The notes below the pieces were generated by a model. That model did not search any database. It worked only from the letters and a program-made list of their open reading frames with translations, and was not told the origin of the DNA. Of a stretch of 11,792 nucleotides of DNA, positions 1 to 5,049 are shown piece by piece (positions within the stretch are counted from its first letter, which is position 1; each line of letters starts with the position of its first letter). This DNA is from Burkholderiaceae bacterium (GTDB taxonomy: Bacteria; Pseudomonadota; Gammaproteobacteria; Burkholderiales; Burkholderiaceae_C), in NCBI GenBank assembly GCA_025458585.1, contig JALOSD010000058.1:1-11792 (forward strand). Direction: 5' to 3'. The translations under genes were made by a program, and so were the position numbers.

Positions 1-212
1 TCGCAGCGTTCGCGGGCGGCGCGCGCGGGCTGTTCGTTGCAGCGCGCCAGCAGCTCGGCCGCCTCCGGACTCGACTGCAGCCACTGCGCCGGGCCGGCGC
101 GGTCGAACAGCGTCAGCACGCCGGCGATCACGCCGACGGACATCACGCTCGCCGCGCCGGCGACCACGAGATGATGGACACGGGACAGGTGACCGACGGT
201 GGACGACGACAT
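1..212 (-). CDS. Small single-span membrane protein with C-x11-C (partial, 3' end outside window)
   Basis: Reading from the ATG at 212-210 gives 70 complete codons and then the window edge, so the C-terminus is unseen. An AGGAG ribosome binding site lies 6 bases before the ATG. The protein has a short polar N-terminus (MSSSTVGHLSRVHH) and one hydrophobic segment at about residues 15-36. This is followed by FDR (36-38) and a predicted helical tail with Cys58 and Cys70. The order hydrophobic span, FDR, then two cysteines exactly 12 positions apart is repeated in the gene at 3870-4148, so I read the two as paralogues. No family name is recognised. By topology it is probably an inner-membrane protein with a periplasmic tail whose two cysteines could pair. 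The next gene on the same strand (gloC) ends 159 bp upstream of this start, so it may have its own promoter. Confidence 0.7.
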   Translation of the reverse strand, partial: MSSSTVGHLSRVHHLVVAGAASVMSVGVIAGVLTLFDRAGPAQWLQSSPEAAELLARCNEQPARAARERC

Positions 213-371
213 GGCGGGCTCCTAGCTGAGGTGGGGAGCCCAGCGTGCCGGCCGAAGCGCGCGGCGGCATCGTCGATCGGGGGGAGGAATCCGCCCCGGC
301 GTCGTCGATCCAGAGGACGGGTCGTGGCGCGCGTCGTCTGTGCGGCGCAGCGCCAGCGTGGGCGCGCCTCG

Positions 372-1010
372 TCAGGTCCCGCCGACGTACGGATTCGTGC
401 GCCGCTCCCGCCCGAACGTGCTCTCGGGGCCGTGGCCGGGAATGAAGACGGTGTCGTCGCCCATCGGCCACAGGCGCTGCGTGATGCTCGCGATCAGCTG
501 GTCGTGGTTGCCGCCGGGGAAGTCGGTGCGGCCGATCGAGCCGGCGAACAGCACGTCGCCGACGAAGCAGCGCTTCGCCGCCGGGCTGTGGAACACGACG
601 TGGCCGGGCGTGTGCCCCGGGCAGTGACGCACGTGCAGCGTCTCGTCGCCGATCGACACCGTATCGCCGTCAGCGAGCCAGCGTGTCGGCGCGAACGGCT
701 CGGCGCGCGGGAAGCCGAACATCTGGCTCTGCTGCGGCAGCGCGTCGATCCAGTACTGGTCGCCCGGATGCGGGCCGACGATCGGCAAGCCGTCCTCGCG
801 CGCCAGCGTGCCGGTGGCGCCAGCGTGGTCGATGTGCGCGTGCGTGAGCCAGATCGCCTGGAGCGTCACGCCGAGTTTCGTCACCGCCTCGCGCAGCCGC
901 GGCAGGTCGCCGCCAGGGTCGACGATGGCGGCGTCCATCGAACGGTCGCACCAGACGATCGAGCAGTTCTGGGCGAAGGGCGTGACGGGAATCGTGAGGT
1001 AGCGAAGCAT
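372..1010 (-). CDS. gloC: YcbL/GloC-type MBL-fold hydrolase (type II glyoxalase-like)
   Basis: This is a 212-aa metallo-beta-lactamase-fold hydrolase that strongly resembles E. coli YcbL (GloC), which hydrolyses S-lactoylglutathione in methylglyoxal detoxification. The N-terminus (LRYLTIPVTPFAQNCSIVW) matches the YcbL pattern, which is why I start at the ATG 1010-1008; an in-frame ATG at 1046 would add 12 atypical residues. Metal ligands are visible: THAHIDH gives His57, His59, Asp61 and His62, PGHTPGH gives His133, GD gives Asp152, and PGHGP gives His193. The C-terminus RERRTNPYV is also typical of YcbL. It lacks the extra C-terminal glutathione-binding domain of classical GloB, as expected for this shorter class. 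It should be cytoplasmic. It is divergent from the yqhA-like gene. The family is secure, while the exact physiological substrate is inferred from the family. Confidence 0.9.
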   Translation of the reverse strand: MLRYLTIPVTPFAQNCSIVWCDRSMDAAIVDPGGDLPRLREAVTKLGVTLQAIWLTHAHIDHAGATGTLAREDGLPIVGPHPGDQYWIDALPQQSQMFGFPRAEPFAPTRWLADGDTVSIGDETLHVRHCPGHTPGHVVFHSPAAKRCFVGDVLFAGSIGRTDFPGGNHDQLIASITQRLWPMGDDTVFIPGHGPESTFGRERRTNPYVGGT

Positions 1011-1128
1011 CGACGGGGGTTCGGACGGCGCGAAGCGGCATTTCATCAGATCGCCGCGACGCCGGATGCGCGCCAGCCCGCCGCTACCATTGCACGCGGT
1101 CGGTCACGCCGACACCCGGAGGGGGGGC

Positions 1129-1626
1129 ATGAAGACACTCGAGCTTTTCCTGGAACGCACGATCCTCGCCGGGCGCTGGCTGCTGGTCGTGTTCTACATC
1201 GGCCTGGGCGTCGCGCTGGCGATCTACGCCGTCTCGTTCGTCGCCAAGCTCGCCAAGGTCGCCGGCTCGGTGTTCGTGCTCGGCGACGCCGACATGATCC
1301 TCGCGATGCTCGCGCTGATCGACTCGGCGCTCGTGGCCAGCCTGATCGTGATGGTGATGATCGCGAGCTACGAGAACTTCGTCAGCCGCTTCGACGAAGG
1401 CGAGAGCGACATCTCGTGGCTCGGCAAGCTGAATGCCGGCAGCCTGAAGATCAAGGTCGCGTCGTCGATCGTCGCGATCTCGTCGATCCACCTGCTGCAG
1501 GTGTTCCTCAACGCGCAGCAGTATGACGACACGAAGATCATGTGGATGACGGTGATCCACATCGTGTTCGTCGTCTCGGCGCTCCTGCTCGGCTACCTCG
1601 AGCTGGTGATGAGCAAGTTGAAGTAG
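1129..1626 (+). CDS. yqhA: YqhA-family (TIGR00645/UPF0114) inner-membrane protein
   Basis: The 165-aa product matches the YqhA/UPF0114 family in length and in its opening (MKTLELFLERTILAGRWLLV). The start at 1129 is fixed by a GGAGGGGGG ribosome binding site immediately upstream; an in-frame ATG at 1066 would add 21 residues without family support. Four hydrophobic segments are visible at about residues 13-37, 56-80, 107-128 and 138-160. The conserved region between the second and third reads ENFVSRFDEGESDISWLGKL. The family lacks a firmly established biochemical function; it is an integral inner-membrane protein. The gene stands alone: divergent from gloC, with a strong GC-rich hairpin directly after its TAG stop, and convergent with the next gene. 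Confidence 0.92.
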   Translation: MKTLELFLERTILAGRWLLVVFYIGLGVALAIYAVSFVAKLAKVAGSVFVLGDADMILAMLALIDSALVASLIVMVMIASYENFVSRFDEGESDISWLGKLNAGSLKIKVASSIVAISSIHLLQVFLNAQQYDDTKIMWMTVIHIVFVVSALLLGYLELVMSKLK

Positions 1627-1644
1627 GCGCGGGCGCGCCCGCGC
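1627..1644. terminator. 18-bp perfect palindrome after yqhA, candidate bidirectional terminator
   Basis: GCGCGGGCGCGCCCGCGC begins on the base after the TAG stop of the yqhA-like gene and is its own reverse complement. As RNA it can fold as a 7-bp all-GC stem with a CGCG loop. A second hairpin, GCCGGC-gtgtggt-GCCGGC at 1655-1673, follows before the stop of the convergent gene at 1697. There is no T-tract on either strand, so classical intrinsic termination is uncertain. Position between two convergent stops is the main support. Confidence 0.5.
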
Positions 1645-1696
1645 GGGGCGCCGAGCCGGCGTGTGGTGCCGGCCCGGCGTCGCGCGGCGCGGGGCC

Positions 1697-2155
1697 TCAC
1701 TTCGTCGCCGCAGCGACCGTCGTCACGGCGTGGGTCGCCGCCACCGGCGTCGCGGCCAGATGCCGCGTGAGGTACGCCGAGCCGCTGTCCTCGCCGACGA
1801 AGGCGCCGAGTTCGCCGGTCGCCCGCGCGTGGTCGAGTTCGGCCACGACGACGGCACGATCGAGCCCCGGGCCGAGCGGGATGCTCGCGAAGTAGGCCGA
1901 GCCGCTGTCCTCGGCGACCAGCGCGGCGGCCTCGCCGCTGCGCCACGCCGCCTGCGAGGCGGCGATGACGTCGGCGCGCGTCAGCGACGACGCTGAACCC
2001 TGCCGTGAGAGGTAGAACGACCCGCTGTCTTCCGCAACCAGCGCGGCGGGGTCGATGGTGCGCGACGCCTCGATGACGATGGTCATCTGGGCCTGCGCTG
2101 CCGCGGCGGCAGCGCCGACGGCCAGTGTGACGAATGCCTTGTGGAACGTGTTCAT
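1697..2155 (-). CDS. Exported EDSGSxY repeat protein (DUF4148-like, tentative)
   Basis: This 152-aa protein has a Sec signal peptide (MNTFHKAFVTLAVGAAAAAAQA, likely cleaved after residue 22) and then three repeats. The core (A/G)EDSGS(F/A)Y starts at residues 41, 81 and 121, a period of exactly 40. Before repeat 2 is LTRADVIAASQAAWRSGE, and before repeat 3 is LDRAVVVAELDHARATGE, so the unit is a short helix of type (T/D)RAxVxAxxxxARxxGE followed by the EDSGSxYL(S/T)R loop. The helical part recalls the DUF4148 proteins common in Burkholderiales, but this assignment is from pattern memory. No cysteines or catalytic motif are seen, and the product should be periplasmic or secreted. An AAGGAT ribosome binding site supports the ATG 2155-2153. 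The gene is divergent from a winged-helix regulator across a 264-bp region with inverted repeats, so it is a candidate target of that regulator. Confidence 0.82.
   Translation of the reverse strand: MNTFHKAFVTLAVGAAAAAAQAQMTIVIEASRTIDPAALVAEDSGSFYLSRQGSASSLTRADVIAASQAAWRSGEAAALVAEDSGSAYFASIPLGPGLDRAVVVAELDHARATGELGAFVGEDSGSAYLTRHLAATPVAATHAVTTVAAATK
1772..2035 (-). repeat. Three in-gene repeats with 120-bp period encoding EDSGSxY
   Basis: The DNA for the core octapeptide lies at 2012-2035, 1892-1915 and 1772-1795 on the minus strand, spaced exactly 120 bp. Copies 2 and 3 share the 16 bases CGAGCCGCTGTCCTCG (plus-strand reading), while copy 1 is more diverged. This fits internal duplication of a 40-codon unit. 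Confidence 0.85.
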
Positions 2156-2193
2156 GATGGATCCTTGAATGGGCTTCCTCGAATCGTTCAGGG

Positions 2194-2216
2194 TGTGCTG
2201 GACGCCCTTGAGCACA
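2194..2216. promoter_or_regulatory. Inverted repeat TGTGCT-N11-AGCACA, candidate operator
   Basis: A perfect 6-bp dyad with an 11-bp spacer (half-site centres 17 bp apart) is centred about 50 bp upstream of the start of the EDSGSxY repeat gene. Size and placement fit a dimeric regulator site over or near that gene's promoter. No convincing -35/-10 pair could be assigned, and the binding protein is unknown; the divergent winged-helix regulator is the natural candidate. Confidence 0.45.
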
Positions 2217-2234
2217 ACCCGCACGGTCAGAGTA

Positions 2235-2330
2235 GTCCTCGGCGCGCGGCGTGTCGTCCTCTCTTGGTAGGACGGCGCATCAGTGCGTCCCCTCGATGGA
2301 GGACGGGCTGCGTGCCGACGGCGAGTCCTC
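2235..2330. promoter_or_regulatory. Four GTCCTC/GAGGAC hexamers and a CGTCCT-N8-AGGACG dyad
   Basis: GTCCTC occurs at 2235-2240, 2256-2261 and 2325-2330 and in reverse (GAGGAC) at 2299-2304. The first two are 21 bp apart, about two helical turns. An overlapping dyad CGTCCT-N8-AGGACG spans 2255-2274. All lie in the divergent intergenic region. Repeated hexamers on one face of the helix are typical of OmpR/CadC-type winged-helix sites, but function is inference. Confidence 0.35.
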
Positions 2331-2419
2331 TGCGTCGAACTGGGGGGGCCACCGGGCGCGGCCTTGCCAGTGCCGGCGGCGAGGAGGATCATGATCAATT
2401 CGGCCAGCGGGAGCCTGCC

Positions 2420-3844
2420 TTGCCCGACGCCATCCAGTGTGGCCGCTTCGAGTTGCACCCCGACGAGCGGCAGCTTCGCCTCGACGGGCAGTCGGTGCCC
2501 CTCGGCGCACGCGCGTTCGACGTGCTGCTCGCCCTGGTCGAGCGGCGCGACCGCATCGTCGCCAAGAGCGAGCTGTTCGACCTCGCCTGGCCGGGCATGG
2601 TGGTCGAGGAGAACAACCTCTCGGTGCAGATCTCGACGCTGCGCAAGCTGCTCGGCGCGTCGGCGATCGTCACCGTGCCCGGCCGCGGCTACCGCTTCGC
2701 GCTGCCGATCGCGTCGCAGCGCGGCGCGCCCGAGGCCATGGTCTCGCCGCGCCCGGAGATCGCGGTGCTGCCGTTCGAGACCCACGGCCGCGACGAGGCC
2801 TACTTCGGCGACGGCGTCACCGAGGAGATCATCACGGCGCTGTCGGCCAACCGCGGGCTGTTCGTCATCGCCCGCCACTCGACGCTGCGCTACCGCGGCA
2901 GCACGTGCACGCCGAAGGAGATCGCGGGCGAACTCGGTGTGCTGTGGTCCGACCACTTCGACGCCAGCGACGAGGACCTGTTCGGCGTCCAGACGCGCGT
3001 GGCGGCGGCAATCGCCGCCGCCATCGACCCGCGCGTCGAGGCGGTCGAGATCGATGCGGCGCTCAAGCGCCCGACCTCGAGCCCGAGTGCCTACGACCAT
3101 CTGCTGCGCGCGCTCGCCGTGATGCACCACTTCGACGACGGCGGCTTCGAGCGTGCCGGCGAGTTGCTGCGCCACGCGATCGAGCTCGACCCGGCGTACG
3201 CGCGGGCGCACGCGCAACTCGCGTGGTGGCACATGCTGAAGGTCGGCGAAGGCCGCGGCGCCGCGGGCGTCGAGGACGGTCGCCTCGCGTTGCAACTGGC
3301 GCGGCGCGCGACGGAGCTGGACCCGCTCGATGCGCTCGCGCTGTCGGTGGCCGGGTTCGCGGAGTCGGTCGTGCACCGCAACTTCGACGCCGCGCTGGAC
3401 CAGTTCGAGCAGGCGCTGTCGATCCATCCGAGCTGCGCCTTCGCCTGGGCGCGCAGCGCCGCAACGCTGGCCTTCGTCGGGCGCGGCGAGGAAGCGTTGC
3501 ACCGCATCGGCGTCGCGATGCGCCTCAGCCCCTTCGACCCGCTCGCGTTCGCCTTCTGCACCACCGCTGGTGCGGCGTGCATCGTCGCCGACCGCCGCGA
3601 CGAGGCCGTGAACTGGCTGGCCAGGGCGCGACGGCTGAACCCGAGCTACCGCAACGCCCGGCACCTCCACGTCGCCGCACTCGCGCTCGCCGGCCGCCTG
3701 GACGAGGCGCGTGAACAGGCCCGGGCGCTGCTGAACGTCGAGCCGATGTTCGACGTCGCGACGTTCGGCGACCGCTACCCACAGCAGGAGCCGCACCGCG
3801 GGCAACTGCTCGACGCACTGCGCCGTGCCGGCCTGCCCGGTTGA
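2420..3844 (+). CDS. Winged-helix (CadC-type) regulator with TolB-like and TPR domains, internally shortened
   Basis: From a TTG at 2420 (GGGAG six to seven bases upstream) the frame gives 474 aa. Residues 5-97 are a Trans_reg_C winged helix: CGRFELHP, VPLGARAFDVLLALVERR, the ENNLSVQISTLRKLLG recognition region and the wing PGRGYRF. Residues 110 to about 205 match the TolB-N-like domain found behind such winged helices (IAVLPF, YFGDGVTEEIITALS, FVIARHST). Residues about 220-465 are TPR-like helical repeats (for example HAIELDPAYARAHAQLAWW). No membrane span is visible, so unlike CadC it should be cytoplasmic. Homologues normally carry about 29 residues (RYVLEGSVR...DAATG type) between ELGV and LW(A/S)D(R/H)FD; here V174 is joined directly to L175. 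The start is uncertain: GTG 2312 with GGAGG is an alternative, and an excellent ribosome site at 2381-2387 serves an out-of-frame ATG (2391). It probably regulates the divergent repeat-protein gene. Confidence 0.8.
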   Translation: MPDAIQCGRFELHPDERQLRLDGQSVPLGARAFDVLLALVERRDRIVAKSELFDLAWPGMVVEENNLSVQISTLRKLLGASAIVTVPGRGYRFALPIASQRGAPEAMVSPRPEIAVLPFETHGRDEAYFGDGVTEEIITALSANRGLFVIARHSTLRYRGSTCTPKEIAGELGVLWSDHFDASDEDLFGVQTRVAAAIAAAIDPRVEAVEIDAALKRPTSSPSAYDHLLRALAVMHHFDDGGFERAGELLRHAIELDPAYARAHAQLAWWHMLKVGEGRGAAGVEDGRLALQLARRATELDPLDALALSVAGFAESVVHRNFDAALDQFEQALSIHPSCAFAWARSAATLAFVGRGEEALHRIGVAMRLSPFDPLAFAFCTTAGAACIVADRRDEAVNWLARARRLNPSYRNARHLHVAALALAGRLDEAREQARALLNVEPMFDVATFGDRYPQQEPHRGQLLDALRRAGLPG

Positions 3845-3874
3845 GGTCCGCGCGCGCCTGGCTGGCGGCTCAAC
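3840..3874. terminator. Inverted repeat spanning both convergent stop codons
   Basis: GTTGAG (3840-3845) pairs with CTCAAC (3869-3874), extended by CCGC (3848-3851) with GCGG (3865-3868) after a two-base bulge. The arms contain the TGA stops of the regulator (plus) and of the small membrane protein (minus), which are only 25 bp apart. It is a plausible shared hairpin terminator, but no T-tract follows. Confidence 0.4.
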
Positions 3875-4148
3875 GCGCGTCGATACCCGCCACCGGCGCG
3901 ATGGTCTTCACGGCCGCCTGCGCACCGCCGGCAACGGCACGCAGGCACGCGTCGCGCACGGCAGCCACCGCGCGGTCGTCACAGGACGCACTCGTGTCGA
4001 CGCCGACCGCGCCAGGCGCCAGCAGCGGCGACCGCGCCACGCGGTCGAACAGGACGAAGAGGGCACCGGCGATCGTGGCGGTGACGACGAAGGCCTCGCC
4101 GGCGGCAGCGGCCTGCTGCCAATGCGATGCGTGGGGCGAATCGTCCAT
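3870..4148 (-). CDS. Small single-span membrane protein with C-x11-C, partner of LuxR-type regulator
   Basis: The product has 92 aa. A polar N-terminus (MDDSPHASHWQQ) precedes one hydrophobic span at about residues 15-34 (ending IAGALFVLFDR). A small-residue linker follows, then CDDRAVAAVRDAC with Cys56 and Cys68, and a tail rich in Ala and Val. It parallels the left-edge gene: span, FDR, and two cysteines 12 apart with a shared [RK]-[DE] before the second cysteine. I do not recognise a named family. GGGAGAG lies upstream of the ATG at 4148-4146. The LuxR-type regulator ends only 14 bp upstream on the same strand, so the two are very likely cotranscribed. The tail is probably periplasmic, and the two cysteines could form a disulfide; function is unknown. 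Confidence 0.75.
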   Translation of the reverse strand: MDDSPHASHWQQAAAAGEAFVVTATIAGALFVLFDRVARSPLLAPGAVGVDTSASCDDRAVAAVRDACLRAVAGGAQAAVKTIAPVAGIDAR

Positions 4149-4162
4149 GACGCTCTCCCGGT

Positions 4163-4843
4163 TCAGTGGGGACCCGGCCCGCCCGGGTCGGGGACCATCG
4201 GCCGCGCGGCGCCCGCAGGTCGTGCGCCGGGCACCGGCGGCACTTCGGCAACGAGGTGCAGCAACGCCTCGACGCTGTGCACGCCGAGCTTGGTGCGGAT
4301 CGATGCCACCTGCGAGCGCACCGTCGACACCGCCACGCCGTGCGCCGCCGCGATCTCGCGCGGCGTCGACTCGTCGAGCAGGTCGGCGAGCACGCGCCGC
4401 TCGGCCAGCGTCAGGCCGTGTCCGGTCGACAGCAACTCGAGGCCGAGCGTCGAGCACAGGCTGCGCCGCCCGAGGACGACGAGCACGAGCGCGTCGGCGG
4501 GCGCGGGCTGCGGCAGTGGCGCGACCGCGAGCATCAGCCGCTGCGCCCCGGCAACCACTTCGACGAGGTGGCAGTGGCCCTTGTGCCGCGCCGCGGCGAT
4601 CGCGGGGGCGAGCGGCGGCGTCGACGCGCCGGCACAGCGCAGCGCCGTCCCGACACGCCGCAGCGCACTGCCGGCGGCGAGTTCCTCCTCCGCGCACCGG
4701 TTGGCGTAGCGCACGCTGCCGCCACCGTCGCAAACGATCAACCCGATCCCGATCTCGTCGAGCAGCCAGACACGAAGCCGCTCGAGCGCCGCGGCATCGA
4801 AGCCGTGGCCCGCTGGCCCGTCATCGTCGAACACCGTCGCCAT
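4163..4843 (-). CDS. LuxR/FixJ-type HTH regulator with N-terminal PAS-like sensor domain
   Basis: The product has 226 aa. Residues about 18-125 look like a PAS-type sensor: a start helix (ALERLRVWLLDEIGIGLIVCD), then GGGSVRYANRCAEEEL (the usual 'D..G.v.y.N..ae.l' PAS pattern), with beta strands around 91-124. Residues 144-197 are a LuxR-type helix-turn-helix: LTLAERRVLADLLDESTPREIA, then HGVAVSTVRSQVASIRTKLGV as recognition region, then ALLHLV. The last ~25 residues are Pro/Gly-rich and probably disordered. No receiver domain with a phosphorylatable Asp is seen, so a ligand or redox cue sensed by the PAS-like part is more likely than classical phosphorelay. Cysteines 38, 50, 70, 91 and 130 fall in the sensor part. 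AGGAGG eight to nine bases before the ATG fixes the start at 4843. It forms a unit with the small membrane protein downstream; the upstream region carries two repeat sets that may be its operators. Confidence 0.85.
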   Translation of the reverse strand: MATVFDDDGPAGHGFDAAALERLRVWLLDEIGIGLIVCDGGGSVRYANRCAEEELAAGSALRRVGTALRCAGASTPPLAPAIAAARHKGHCHLVEVVAGAQRLMLAVAPLPQPAPADALVLVVLGRRSLCSTLGLELLSTGHGLTLAERRVLADLLDESTPREIAAAHGVAVSTVRSQVASIRTKLGVHSVEALLHLVAEVPPVPGARPAGAARPMVPDPGGPGPH

Positions 4844-4915
4844 GAAACCCTCCTGGGGTCATCCCGCCGTGTCGCGACGGTCTCGCCATTGCGCAGCGAC
4901 GGCGTCGACACGGTC

Positions 4916-4943
4916 AGAACCACACTGTGAGAACCACACTGTG
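4916..4943. repeat. Perfect 14-bp tandem direct repeat containing CACACTGTG dyads
   Basis: AGAACCACACTGTG occurs at 4916-4929 and again immediately at 4930-4943. Each copy contains the dyad CACA-c-TGTG; the second is extended to CCACA-c-TGTGG. The pair lies 73-100 bp upstream of the LuxR-type regulator start, in a position to act as tandem operator sites, which is inference. It could also be a recent slippage duplication. Confidence 0.7.
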
Positions 4944-4975
4944 GCGGAACGGCGCGCGCAAGTCCTTTGGCGCGC

Positions 4976-5005
4976 TCAAACGGTGCTAAACGTTGTCAAA
5001 CGAGC
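4976..5005. promoter_or_regulatory. Three 10-bp phased CGTTTGA-type repeats with a TTGACA hexamer
   Basis: On the plus strand the units are TCAAACGGTG (4976-4985), CTAAACGTTG (4986-4995) and TCAAACGAGC (4996-5005), all with AAACG at the same register and exactly one helical turn apart. On the minus strand a perfect TTGACA (4999-4994) falls inside the block and points toward the LuxR-type gene, but no recognisable -10 follows at 16-18 bp. This may be an activator-dependent promoter with phased binding sites, or a fortuitous repeat. Confidence 0.4.
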
Positions 5006-5049
5006 GGCACCGGCGCGGGCGGCGCATACGCCACCGCCGGCGCGCGGGC

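Noticed and set aside
344..354. GGCGC-A-GCGCC as a gloC terminator
   Set aside because: The loop would be a single base, so only a short stem can form; not better than chance in this base composition.
1011..1046. Upstream ATG for gloC adding 12 residues
   Set aside because: The extension is not found in YcbL-type proteins, and the family N-terminus begins at the ATG 1010.
171..1526. Long open frame on the plus strand covering the gloC region and beyond
   Set aside because: It is antisense to gloC and out of frame with the yqhA-like gene; composition is Arg-rich, typical of a shadow frame in GC-rich DNA, with no family signature.
2283..3122. Plus-strand frame containing the well-placed ATG at 2391
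   Set aside because: Ser/Arg/Ala-rich shadow of the winged-helix regulator; the real domain lies in another frame. Kept only as a question about the regulator's start.
2156..3805. Upstream continuation of the repeat-protein frame on the minus strand, which stays open for about 550 further codons
   Set aside because: It runs antisense through the regulator gene, is Arg/Gln-rich without motifs, and the signal peptide and ribosome site place the true start at 2155.
4916..5005. Repeat blocks as a CRISPR array or replication origin
   Set aside because: Only two and three very short units, without spacers, cas genes, or a replication gene nearby; a promoter region of the LuxR-type gene is the simpler reading.
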